From Myroides oncorhynchi (lineage in GTDB: Bacteria > Bacteroidota > Bacteroidia > Flavobacteriales > Flavobacteriaceae), in the NCBI RefSeq assembly GCF_020905415.1, contig NZ_JAJJMP010000001.1, positions 1,561,501 to 1,625,500 of the forward strand: DNA of 64,000 bases. The letters run 5' to 3'. Positions 54,148 to 62,757 of the stretch are shown here, in pieces; position 1 is the stretch's first letter, and the number at the start of each line of letters is the position of its first letter. The position numbers were made by a program, and so were the translations under genes. The notes beneath the pieces were generated by a model. The model was not told where the DNA came from and did not search any database. It saw only the letters and a list, made by a program, of their open reading frames with translations.

Positions 54148-54918
54148 CTAGATGATTTGGTATAATACAGGCTTACTAGGGCTAGCATCATTTACAAAAG
54201 AAGCCAACTGAATATTTAAGAAGTACATCCCGTCCTTTATCTCATTTGGCACGTAGATCATCTCTGTGATTGTAGCTTCTAATCGAGCATCCTCATTAAG
54301 ATGGTGAGTGTCTTTTACATTCCAGAATGCCTTATGAGCTAGTAGTTGTCCCTCATCTTGTTCTCTATCTACACTAGGTAAATCTATAAGCAGATGATCT
54401 ACACCCTGTTCTCTGAAGAATGTAGCTGCCTGAGCCTCTAGATAAGGTGGATTAGTATGAGAGTACTTGGTATGTGTCTTAGCTATTTCATTAGGAATAG
54501 TACGGATGATAACAGCTTTTTGATTATTAGCAGTCCATATTTTTTTCACCTGTTCTAGTGTGATTATATAATCTCCCTTCTCTTGAAGTTCTGGGCTGAT
54601 TGTGATTAACTGAGCGAAGAAGAAGTAATTCTTCAGGCTATCATTTACACTATAGAAGTCATAGGTGATATGTCCTAAGCATTCTGTATGCGTACCATGT
54701 GCGTGAGGGTTAAACGCGATATTATTAAAGTTAGTTGAAGACTTTCCTTCACTGACTTTTCCTATCCAGTCATCCATCACTACAGGAGATATCTCAGGAG
54801 TATCGAGATACCACGCGATAGGATTAGCCTCTGTATTGACTAGAGGTATAGAGATATCTATTGCTTTATTTAAGTCGATTAGGTACTCCTTACCAGTATA
54901 GGTTATCGTAGCTCTCAT
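54148..54918 (-). CDS. Cyclase-family protein (kynurenine-formamidase-like hydrolase)
   Basis: A 256-residue protein with the metal-binding HAHGTHTECLGHI, close to the HxGTHxDxPxH motif of the family (the Asp is Glu and the Pro is Leu). HLLIDLPSVDREQDEGQL and AHKAFWN lie near the C-terminal active site. It is 2 nt upstream of the YjbR pair. The true substrate may be kynurenine-like or unrelated. Confidence 0.8.
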   Translation of the reverse strand: MRATITYTGKEYLIDLNKAIDISIPLVNTEANPIAWYLDTPEISPVVMDDWIGKVSEGKSSTNFNNIAFNPHAHGTHTECLGHITYDFYSVNDSLKNYFFFAQLITISPELQEKGDYIITLEQVKKIWTANNQKAVIIRTIPNEIAKTHTKYSHTNPPYLEAQAATFFREQGVDHLLIDLPSVDREQDEGQLLAHKAFWNVKDTHHLNEDARLEATITEMIYVPNEIKDGMYFLNIQLASFVNDASPSKPVLYQII

Positions 54919-54979
54919 TGTTTTATTTCAAAGCTAAATAAAATAATTGAAATTTATTGCTCCGAATTATAGCTATTGC

Positions 54980-56107
54980 TTAAGCGATATAAAACAAATC
55001 AGAGGCAATACCATCACTTAAGAACTTTCCTTTATCTGTAATCGTAAGTATATTATGCTCATTTCTCATCAATTCATCCCCTATAAATCCAGCAGATAAT
55101 TTGACCAAGTAATCGTGATATACTGTCCCGAATTCCTGTTCTACACGCGATAGATCTACTCCCCAGATGGTGCGTAGCCCAGTCATAATATATTCATTAT
55201 AGCGGTCTGTGACACTTAGCTTTTCTAACTCTAGAGGAAGTTTATCCTCAGAGATATCTTTGATATAAAGACTGTTATTAGCGATATTCCAACTGCGGTA
55301 TACCCCATCAAAGCTATGTGCTGATGGACCTATACCTAGATATTTCTTCCCAAGCCAATATGCTGAGTTATTCTTAGAGAAGTAACCAGGTTTAGCGAAG
55401 TTAGATAGCTCATAATGAATATATCCATTAGCTTTCAAGGTTTTTATAAGTAGCATAAAGTGCTGATGTGCCACCTCTTCCTCAGGGCTAGGGATAACCC
55501 CTTTTTTAATCAACTTATTTAATGCAGTGCGTTCCTCTACAGTCAATGCATAGCACGATATATGTGAAATACCAAGATCTAAGATGCGCTGTACATTAGA
55601 TAACCAGCGCTCATTGGTCATATTGGGAATACCGTATATCAAGTCAATCGAAATATTGTCAAACAGCGTAGTTGCTAACTCTAGACATTCGATAGCCTCA
55701 GTAGAGTTATGAGCTCTATTCATCATCTTCAAATCCTCTTCATAGAATGACTGAATACCAATGCTTAATCTATTTACTTTAGACTCGGCTAGTTTGTATA
55801 TAGTTGATTTATCCAAATCATCAGGATTGGCTTCTAACGTTATCTCAGGGGAATCAATGACTTCAAACAAGTTGTATACCGTTTGGATCAAATCATTAAT
55901 TTCACTGACTTCTAATATACTAGGTGTACCACCACCGAAGTAGATAGTTTCGATGATCTCACCTGCTAATTCGTCCTTGCGCAAGTATAGCTCTCGTTTA
56001 ATACTGTCGAGCATATCTTCTTTCTTCTTTAAGGAAGTCGAGAAGTGAAAGTCACAGTAGTGACACGCCTGCTTGCAGAACGGAATATGTATATAGATAC
56101 CTGCCAT
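54980..56107 (-). CDS. hemW: Radical SAM haem chaperone HemW
   Basis: A 375-residue protein. The start is set at the ATG at 56107 (MAGIYIHIPFC), which overlaps the ruvC stop by one base (TAATG). The [4Fe-4S] motif is CKQACHYC, followed by FGGGTPS and GIQSF. HemW inserts haem into respiratory enzymes and resembles coproporphyrinogen oxidase HemN but has no HemN activity. The C-terminal HemN-type domain is complete. Confidence 0.9.
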   Translation of the reverse strand: MAGIYIHIPFCKQACHYCDFHFSTSLKKKEDMLDSIKRELYLRKDELAGEIIETIYFGGGTPSILEVSEINDLIQTVYNLFEVIDSPEITLEANPDDLDKSTIYKLAESKVNRLSIGIQSFYEEDLKMMNRAHNSTEAIECLELATTLFDNISIDLIYGIPNMTNERWLSNVQRILDLGISHISCYALTVEERTALNKLIKKGVIPSPEEEVAHQHFMLLIKTLKANGYIHYELSNFAKPGYFSKNNSAYWLGKKYLGIGPSAHSFDGVYRSWNIANNSLYIKDISEDKLPLELEKLSVTDRYNEYIMTGLRTIWGVDLSRVEQEFGTVYHDYLVKLSAGFIGDELMRNEHNILTITDKGKFLSDGIASDLFYIA

Positions 56108-56664
56108 TATTTCTTTACTCTTTCTTGATTTTGTTTGACGAATGCATCCCATCCGCTGTAACTCTTGGTAGTCGTTATTCTACCACTATTAAAGTAGTGA
56201 CATACCGCAGCAGCTAATCCGTCTGTACTATCTAGGTTTTTAGGAAGCTCTTTTAGTCCTGGGAGTAACTGTTGTAGCATCTTAGCCACTTGTTCTTTAC
56301 TCGCATTACCACTACCAGTGATAGCCATCTTGATTTTCTTAGGTTCATATTCTGTCACAGGGATATCACGAGATAAGGCAGCCGCCATTGCTACCCCTTG
56401 AGCACGTCCTAGTTTTAGCATAGACTGAGGATTTTTACCCAAGAATGGCGCCTCTATAGCAATTTCATCAGGATGAAATGTTTCTATCAATTCTATTGTT
56501 CTATCAAATATCAACCTCAGACGAGTATAACGATCCTCATATTTAGCCAGTAGCAATTCATTAAGTTGAAGAAACTCCATCTTCTTATTTACTACTTTGA
56601 TTACCCCAAATCCCATTACAGTAGTTCCTGGATCTATACCTAATATGATTTTTTCTATTGTCAA
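56107..56664 (-). CDS. ruvC: Holliday junction resolvase RuvC
   Basis: A 185-residue nuclease. IILGIDPGTTVMGFGV holds the first catalytic Asp, and EAPFLGKNPQSMLKLGRAQGVA and STDGLAAAVCHYF supply the remaining acidic residues. It cuts Holliday junctions made by RuvAB. It uses a TTG start at 56664: an in-frame TAG stands immediately before it and no ATG precedes the core. It is translationally coupled to hemW. Confidence 0.93.
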   Translation of the reverse strand: MTIEKIILGIDPGTTVMGFGVIKVVNKKMEFLQLNELLLAKYEDRYTRLRLIFDRTIELIETFHPDEIAIEAPFLGKNPQSMLKLGRAQGVAMAAALSRDIPVTEYEPKKIKMAITGSGNASKEQVAKMLQQLLPGLKELPKNLDSTDGLAAAVCHYFNSGRITTTKSYSGWDAFVKQNQERVKK

Positions 56665-56725
56665 ACTATTCTTATTTTTTTTGTAAAGCTTCTATCAGGT
56701 AAAAATATTCATTTACTTTGCACTG

Positions 56726-57679
56726 ATGAAGATACTATCAGACAAAATTAAGCAATATCTCGTACTTCTAATTAAAATATTGGTTGTAAGTGCTGCTTTT
56801 TATTATATCTATAACCAGTTGTCTAATGATGAGACACTAGACTTTCATATCCTAAGTGAGGTAATCTCTAAACCAGAGAACTACCTAGCTATTTTTGCCC
56901 TGTTGTGTTTGACTTTTTCTAACCGTTTTGTCGAGATACTCAAATGGCAAAATCTATCTTCTCTTATCAAGCCAGTTTCAGTAGGGCAGGCGACTAAGCA
57001 AGTATTAAGCGCATTAACACTAGGGATATTTACGCCTAATGGAATTGGTGAGTACGCAGGTAAAGCGCTTTACTTTGATAAAAAAGATGCTCCTAGAGTA
57101 ATCTTTCTGAATATGGTTTGTAATGGTGTCCAAGTCATCTATGCAATTGTATTTGGGCTAATCGGGTTATCTATTCTTAACCAATTCCACGAGATTATTC
57201 CTAACACTTATTTATATATCGTGTATGGCGTTATAGCAGTGGTGCTAACCCTGTTATTTACTGTCAGAAACTTCGCTATCAAGGGATATTCTATACAGAC
57301 GATAATTAACTTGCTTAATGAAATACCAAAGAAGAAGCATCGTAAGAATCTTTTTTTAGCATTACTTCGCTATGCCTCTTTTACCCATCAGTATGTGATT
57401 TTATACTATTTATTGGGAGTAGAGATACCTTATTTTGAGTTGTTATGTGCTGTATCCGCCATTTATTTGATGGCATCCTCACTGCCTAACTTTCAGTTTT
57501 TAGAGTTCGCTGTCAAAGGGAGTATAGCTATGTTTATCTTCACTGCTTTAGGCGTTAATCAGTGGGCTGTAGCATTAGTAGCTACTTTAATATGGATACT
57601 AAATATCGTATTGCCCATCAGTATAGGAAGCTATTTTGTACTGACTTTTAAAGTAGATAAAGGGAAAAATAAAGGATAA
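56726..57679 (+). CDS. Lysylphosphatidylglycerol synthase/flippase-like membrane protein
   Basis: A 317-residue protein with about seven to eight membrane helices of the UPF0104/LPG-synthetase transmembrane family (TLGIFTPNGIGEYAGKALYFDKK is the family signature loop). It lacks the cytosolic aminoacyl-transferase domain of MprF. Stand-alone members are thought to be lipid flippases or related transporters. It is divergent from ruvC. Confidence 0.82.
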   Translation: MKILSDKIKQYLVLLIKILVVSAAFYYIYNQLSNDETLDFHILSEVISKPENYLAIFALLCLTFSNRFVEILKWQNLSSLIKPVSVGQATKQVLSALTLGIFTPNGIGEYAGKALYFDKKDAPRVIFLNMVCNGVQVIYAIVFGLIGLSILNQFHEIIPNTYLYIVYGVIAVVLTLLFTVRNFAIKGYSIQTIINLLNEIPKKKHRKNLFLALLRYASFTHQYVILYYLLGVEIPYFELLCAVSAIYLMASSLPNFQFLEFAVKGSIAMFIFTALGVNQWAVALVATLIWILNIVLPISIGSYFVLTFKVDKGKNKG

Positions 57680-57771
57680 ACAAGGAACAGGGAACAAGAA
57701 ACAAAAGTAGAGACACAATAGGTAACTACAGTCCACATCACCCTACGTCACGCAAAACACGTCCCTCAAAA

Positions 57772-57862
57772 TATGTCATCCTGACGAAGGAAGGACCCCA
57801 CTAGTACATCACATAATCCAAGTATATCATGCCTGAAAGGCAACAATTTTAAATTCTTAATT
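57772..57862. repeat. Dispersed repeats A-like and R2-like in one gap
   Basis: A diverged copy of the repeat A core (TGTCATCCTGACGAAGGAAG at 57774) is followed at 57829-57862 by an inverted R2 (GCCTGAAAGGCAACAATTTT). The 57680-57874 gap has no gene. Confidence 0.55.
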
Positions 57863-57874
57863 AAAGCGTAGCGT

Positions 57875-58354
57875 CTACTGTTTATTCAGCTGTACAGGAA
57901 CTACAAATTGACTCTTTACAGGTACCCCTCTTTTAAGAGCAGGATGAACTACTGAAAAGTCTTTACTTTGTTTAATTAGAAATTCATCAATAGCCTTAGT
58001 CATCCCTTGTAAACTATCAGGTATCTCATAAAGCTGAAAGTTTACTTTTGCATCAGGCTGCACAGTCACTAATATTTTCAATGTTTCTAGGTTATCAAAG
58101 TTACCAGTTATAGTATCTTGATTTAATCTCAGTTGTAGGTTTTGAGTGACATACTCAAAGAAACAATCTTTCTTTAGCTTTTCATCTGCAATGGTGTCAC
58201 ACGAATCTACCGTAGGATACGTATCCACCTTAGACCAGTCTATCTTTTCTAACTCTTCTTGTAACAGAACCTCCTCGTCTAATCGTTGGCTAGCCTTAGA
58301 TTGACAGCTTAAGATAAAGACAGATAGGAAGACAAACAAAAGCAATTTTTTCAT
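57875..58354 (-). CDS. Hypothetical lipoprotein, TonB-CTD-like
   Basis: A 159-residue lipoprotein (MKKLLLFVFLSVFILSC). The mature part has a Cys pair (SCDTIADEKLKKDCFF) and a C-terminal strand pattern LVTVQPDAKVNFQLYEIPD to KRGVPVKSQFVVPVQL. That resembles the TonB-C-terminal-like domains of 49-52 kb. Function is unknown. Confidence 0.7.
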   Translation of the reverse strand: MKKLLLFVFLSVFILSCQSKASQRLDEEVLLQEELEKIDWSKVDTYPTVDSCDTIADEKLKKDCFFEYVTQNLQLRLNQDTITGNFDNLETLKILVTVQPDAKVNFQLYEIPDSLQGMTKAIDEFLIKQSKDFSVVHPALKRGVPVKSQFVVPVQLNKQ

Positions 58355-58401
58355 AACTTAGATTATTGAATCTTGAATCATCAAAAATACGAAAAATAGA
58401 G

Positions 58402-58902
58402 ATGGAATATATATTATTAATGCTCAGTATGTTTTTATTAATCGGAGGGCTAGTTGGTAGTGTTCTTCCTGCCTTGCCAGGACTCCCAGTTAGTTGGTTG
58501 GGAATTCTATGTCTATACTTGACTAAAGGCGTAGAGATGAATCATACTATTCTATGGGTGAGTTTTATAGTGATGATAGCTGTCTCTATTTTAGACTATG
58601 TCATTCCATCACAAGGAACGAAGAAGTTCGGTGGAAGTAAATACGGTGTATGGGGGACTAATATCGGATTAGTAGTTGGTATTTTTGCACCTATTCCATT
58701 TGGTTTCATAATTGGACCATTTGTAGGAGCATTAGTAGGAGAACTAATCTATAATAGTAGTGATCAGCGTAGAGCGCTTAAAGCTGCAACAGGTTCTCTA
58801 ATAGGATTCTTAGCATCGACCTTTATGAAAGTAGTAGTCTCTATTATTTTCATAGGCTTAGGGATAAAGATTATTTGGAACAACGCCTCAGTGTGGCTCT
58901 AG
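58402..58902 (+). CDS. DUF456 family membrane protein
   Basis: A 166-residue integral membrane protein with four to five helices and the Gly-rich DUF456 pattern: LIGGLVGSVLPALPGLPVSWLG, GTKKFGGSKYGVWGTNIG and GPFVGALVGELI. The start is set at the ATG at 58402 rather than the TTG at 58366. Function is unknown. Confidence 0.85.
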   Translation: MEYILLMLSMFLLIGGLVGSVLPALPGLPVSWLGILCLYLTKGVEMNHTILWVSFIVMIAVSILDYVIPSQGTKKFGGSKYGVWGTNIGLVVGIFAPIPFGFIIGPFVGALVGELIYNSSDQRRALKAATGSLIGFLASTFMKVVVSIIFIGLGIKIIWNNASVWL

Positions 58903-58930
58903 GATAATTGTTAACTATTTATCCAAAAAC

Positions 58931-58958
58931 AATGTCATGCTGACGAAGGAAGCATCCC
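58931..58958. repeat. Dispersed repeat A core, inverted copy
   Basis: ATGTCATGCTGACGAAGGAA plus GCATCC is the reverse complement of the core at 10527-10553. A GTAGAGGCAACTCATTGCGT element follows at about 59031. Confidence 0.75.
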
Positions 58959-59083
58959 ATACTATAAGGACTCTCGAATGAGACCTTTCCTATCGTCAAG
59001 GTGATATACTGTATCATTCACGACATAACAGTAGAGGCAACTCATTGCGTCTACGACACAACATATAATATCTATTTATTTAA

Positions 59084-59959
59084 TTATTTTTTACTTCCTA
59101 ATAATGGTTTCTCTCTAAATGTAATAGCTATTCCTATTAAGATAATCATCCCGCCAATGATCATTTGCATCGTGATTTGTTCATCTAAGAATGCCCAAGC
59201 AAGTATAGCTGCTAGTAGAGCCTGACTAAGAAGACTTAGTGATACACGAGTTGCTCGCATATGCTGAGTAGAGTAGCTGATTAATAACCAAGCTAATAAT
59301 TGACAGATAATACCTTGTATCACTAGCGTCACCCATCCCTCTGCAGGCCATCCTGTAAAAGGCGAACCCGCTATTAGATTCACTATGGCTAAGAACACAG
59401 AAGAGACTAGTAAGCTATACGTCATAAAAGGGATAACCCCTACTGTAGAAAGAACCTTTTTACTCATCAAGATATAACACGCATACAATATCCCTGACAA
59501 TATCCCAAATGCAAAAGGTAGATCAAAAGAGAAATCCATAAATACCTCTACTCCAATAAGAACGACCATTCCTAGAATAGCGAATACCGTTCCAATCCAG
59601 AAGTTAGACGTAGGCTTAGTACTTAAGAATAGATAACTTCCTATACCCACCCATACTGGTGCTAGATTAGTTAGTAAAGTAGCTTGAGTAGCAGAAGAAC
59701 CCTGGATTGCGTAGTTCCATACAGCGATATCAGATCCAAAGAATATTCCACATAGCACGATCAATCCCATTGTTTTAGTATCATATAACTTGATCTGTCT
59801 CGTAAAGATAGCATAAGGAACTACGAACACTGCAGCTATCGCCATTCTATAAAATGCTGATATCAAACTAGGTGTTAGATTTAACTTCACTATCACTGGG
59901 AAGATAGATATACAGATGATTCCTATAAATAAGGCTATACGAGGTTTGTTTCCCATCAT
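59084..59959 (-). CDS. EamA/DMT-family transporter
   Basis: A 291-residue ten-helix transporter made of two EamA repeats: an N-terminal repeat from LFIGIICISIFPVIVKLNL and a second from LPFAFGILSGILYACYILMSKKV. Glu in FLDEQITMQMIIGG is typical of the family. It exports small metabolites such as amino acids in known members; substrate is unknown. Confidence 0.88.
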   Translation of the reverse strand: MMGNKPRIALFIGIICISIFPVIVKLNLTPSLISAFYRMAIAAVFVVPYAIFTRQIKLYDTKTMGLIVLCGIFFGSDIAVWNYAIQGSSATQATLLTNLAPVWVGIGSYLFLSTKPTSNFWIGTVFAILGMVVLIGVEVFMDFSFDLPFAFGILSGILYACYILMSKKVLSTVGVIPFMTYSLLVSSVFLAIVNLIAGSPFTGWPAEGWVTLVIQGIICQLLAWLLISYSTQHMRATRVSLSLLSQALLAAILAWAFLDEQITMQMIIGGMIILIGIAITFREKPLLGSKK

Positions 59960-60478
59960 TTTTACTATTGGTTTTTATATGAATCACAAAGTAACAATTT
60001 TTATAGGGAATTAATATTTAGTTTCGTGAGATAGATTAGTAGTTTATTTCTTCTTATTAGAATTTGCCGATCAGGTATTTTATTTAACTGCTTAATTTCA
60101 TCCCTAAAAATTAAAATAAACACTTGTGCTTTTTTAGCGTTATCGTCTTTTATTTAAGATAATATAGATAATGAAAGTAATTCTTTTCCAAGAATAGTCT
60201 TTTTATTCTTTGTTTAATCTTCTTGAATGCGGTAGCTATTTTGCATAGAGATTTTAATATGATGGAATAATGGTGTTTCTATAAAGTGGTGATAGAATTT
60301 TATAAGATATTTTTCTTGGAACGAATTAGTAAATATTGGAGGGTATAGTACTTTTTTAAAGTGATGTTTTTGTTGGTGATAATATTGTTTGGATTAGCGA
60401 TTAAATAATGAAAACTTTATTTTATAACCTTGATTTATTTATGTTAATTTACATTAAATATAAAACACCACTATTATT
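59960..60478. other. Gap without supportable gene
   Basis: 519 bp of AT-rich sequence between divergent genes. No frame, hairpin or dispersed repeat was recognised. A promoter for the Ig-like lipoprotein gene presumably lies here, but no full consensus was seen. Confidence 0.5.
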
Positions 60479-61897
60479 ATGAAATTAAAGAGTATACTAT
60501 TTGTAGCTTGTTCATTATTTCTGTTTAATTGCTCTTCTAGTGATGACAACGGAGGTACACCAGTTAAGCCGAGTAAAATAGAATTCAAGACAAAAGAAAA
60601 ACAGCTTTTGGTTAACGAGAGTTTTAATCTTTTAGATGAACTCATATTAGAGAATATCGATACTAAGACTATTCAATGGACTGGATATAATGATAAAATT
60701 GTTACCCTATCAGGTACAACGATTAAAGCAACAGCTAAAGGAGAGACCACGCTTATTGCGTCTGTAAAGAACAGTGATAAGAAAGCTAGCCTAAAGTTGA
60801 TAGTAGCGGATGTTAAGGTCGTTTTTAAACAAGAGAAAGTAGAGATTCATAGAGGAAATACTATTGACCTAAACGAATTATTAACCTTAGAGAATGTGGC
60901 GAAAGATGAGTTGACATGGTCAATGGATAATAATGACTTTGCTAAAATAAAAGATGGAGTAGTAACAGGTTTTGCTAAAGGGGAAGTGAACATTACTGCG
61001 GCTGCAACTAATAAACAAGTCAAAGCAACTATCAAGGTTGTTGTTAAACCAGCTGAGATAAGTGAGTTACAGATTGTAGGGCTTGGAGGAGTATTATTAC
61101 TAAATAAAAAAGAACAACTAAAAGCAGCTGCATATCCTCAAGATGCTGAACTTGTTGGATTAATATGGAGTAGTTCTAATGAGAAGATTGTTAAGGTTAG
61201 TCAAACGGGATTAGCAGAGCCAGTAGCATTAGGAAGTGTTTTGATAAGTGTAAAATCTCCTAATGGAAAAGAGGCTACCGTTGAAGTAGAGGTTATAAAA
61301 CCTGATATTACGCTTATTGCTATGTTACCGAAAGAATATGATGTTATATATGGTACTAATTTCGAATTAGAAGTAATAACTACTCCAGAGAGAATAGAAC
61401 CTGGTATGTTAGTGTTTACTTCTAGTAATCCTTCTATCGCTACGGTAGACGAGAAAGGTGTAGTAACTACATTTGCTAATAAAAAAGGAAATGTGACTAT
61501 CACAGCCTCTAGCAAAAAAGATCCAAATATAAATGCTGAATCTAAGCTGAACATTATGGCTCCTTTTGACAAAATAACAGTTTCTACTACAGTAAGTGGA
61601 TTAAATTATGTAGATGGAGCAGCTAATGGTCATGCTACATTGGAGATTAAAGATAATAGTATTAATGCTGGTTTTGTTTATACTAATCCTAATTGGTTTC
61701 AGGTTACACGAGTACGTGTATTTAGTAAAGAAGGCAAAGTAATATTTGAGAATAACGAATTAGAAGATACTCGTTATGGAACTTCTAGAAAGTATGGCTT
61801 TAAACTAGATGGAGTGCGTGATCCTTATATAGAATATGACTTGAAGTTTAAAGATCATAAAGAAACTAAGAAAGCAACATTAGTACTGAAAAAATAA
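60479..61897 (+). CDS. Lipoprotein with bacterial Ig-like (BIG2) repeats
   Basis: A 472-residue lipoprotein (Cys in LFNCSSSDDN). Four Ig-like repeats run from about 35 to 370: TIQWTGYNDKIVTLSGTTIK, LTWSMDNNDFAKIKDGVVTG, LIWSSSNEKIVKVSQTG and LVFTSSNPSIATVDEKGVVT are the BIG2 signatures. The last 100 residues form a separate beta domain. It is probably surface-exposed and structural or adhesive. A strong terminator follows. Confidence 0.85.
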   Translation: MKLKSILFVACSLFLFNCSSSDDNGGTPVKPSKIEFKTKEKQLLVNESFNLLDELILENIDTKTIQWTGYNDKIVTLSGTTIKATAKGETTLIASVKNSDKKASLKLIVADVKVVFKQEKVEIHRGNTIDLNELLTLENVAKDELTWSMDNNDFAKIKDGVVTGFAKGEVNITAAATNKQVKATIKVVVKPAEISELQIVGLGGVLLLNKKEQLKAAAYPQDAELVGLIWSSSNEKIVKVSQTGLAEPVALGSVLISVKSPNGKEATVEVEVIKPDITLIAMLPKEYDVIYGTNFELEVITTPERIEPGMLVFTSSNPSIATVDEKGVVTTFANKKGNVTITASSKKDPNINAESKLNIMAPFDKITVSTTVSGLNYVDGAANGHATLEIKDNSINAGFVYTNPNWFQVTRVRVFSKEGKVIFENNELEDTRYGTSRKYGFKLDGVRDPYIEYDLKFKDHKETKKATLVLKK

Positions 61898-61916
61898 ATG
61901 TATTAAAACATGTATG

Positions 61917-61948
61917 AGCGTGATATACTTAGTATATCACGCTTTTTT
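61917..61948 (+). terminator. Rho-independent terminator
   Basis: An 11-bp stem AGCGTGATATA/TATATCACGCT with a 5-nt loop and T6 run, 20 nt past the stop. The 61949-62251 gap has no supportable gene. Confidence 0.9.
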
Positions 61949-62251
61949 ATGAATGTACTTGAGGTGTGGTTGTAGTGTTTTGCAAATTCGTTTCCTAGAG
62001 CTAATCTCTATTGATGTTGTAGGATGGGCTGTGACGCAGATTAGAACCTTTATTTGTCAGTATAGTGCCAGTGATTTACTCAGTTTAAAGTTCGTACTTA
62101 AAGTGTACGTGATAAGAGGTATGCTAAAGAATCAGATAGAACTTGAAGAATTCTTCTGGTATTTTTGTATATTGTATTGAAATTTAGGTTGTTAATATCG
62201 TGGATAAAAAAGCTAATATTTTATATAGTTAAGATTATTGATTAAGGTATA

Positions 62252-62665
62252 ATGAGAAATAGGTTGTTATCGCTATTAGTAGCATTATCACTGACTAGTA
62301 TAGTGCAGTTGTATGGGCAAGAACAGGAGAAAGAGAAAGCAGTTAATGTTTATAGCGAGGATGCTACTGCTGTACGTTCTCGTATCAGCATCGTTCAGCT
62401 CTCTCGTAACTTTATGAAGTTATTTAATGAAAAGTTTCCTAATCGAATAGTGCCTTATGAGCGAACAGTCATATTTTATTTTGTGATAGATGCTGATGGG
62501 ACAGCTTCACATATAGAGGTCATTCGTAGTGACTTTAATGAGGAGTATACTATTCATTTTCTTCAGTTTATAGATAAGGTAACGATGAATGCTTGGATTC
62601 CTGCTTCTGTTAATGGTAAGCAAGTACAGAAGGATTATACACTCAAGGTGAGGGTAGGTGAGTGA
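62252..62665 (+). CDS. Secreted TonB-C-terminal-like protein
   Basis: A 137-residue protein with a signal peptide ending near LYGQ and one TonB-CTD-like domain (FYFVIDADGTASHIEVIRS, MNAWIPASVNGKQVQKDYTL). It is a clear relative of the 50870 gene product, sharing FPNR/FPDK, IPAS and NG-K, but lies 11 kb away. It has no membrane anchor. Confidence 0.8.
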   Translation: MRNRLLSLLVALSLTSIVQLYGQEQEKEKAVNVYSEDATAVRSRISIVQLSRNFMKLFNEKFPNRIVPYERTVIFYFVIDADGTASHIEVIRSDFNEEYTIHFLQFIDKVTMNAWIPASVNGKQVQKDYTLKVRVGE

Positions 62666-62687
62666 TGGTGTGTTGTTAGAGATAAAA

Positions 62688-62716
62688 AAAACGAGACTGT
62701 TAGATCTCGTTTTTAG
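62688..62716. terminator. Bidirectional terminator
   Basis: AAAACGAGA/TCTCGTTTT, 9 bp, 8-nt loop, flanked by A-run and T-run, between convergent genes. Confidence 0.85.
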
Positions 62717-62757
62717 TTATATGTCTTTATAAGTTTAGGTTTATAATTCGTAATTAA

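Noticed and set aside
61953..62180. 75-codon plus-strand frame
   Set aside because: It starts at a non-ATG codon directly after a terminator, has no family features and reads like random sequence.
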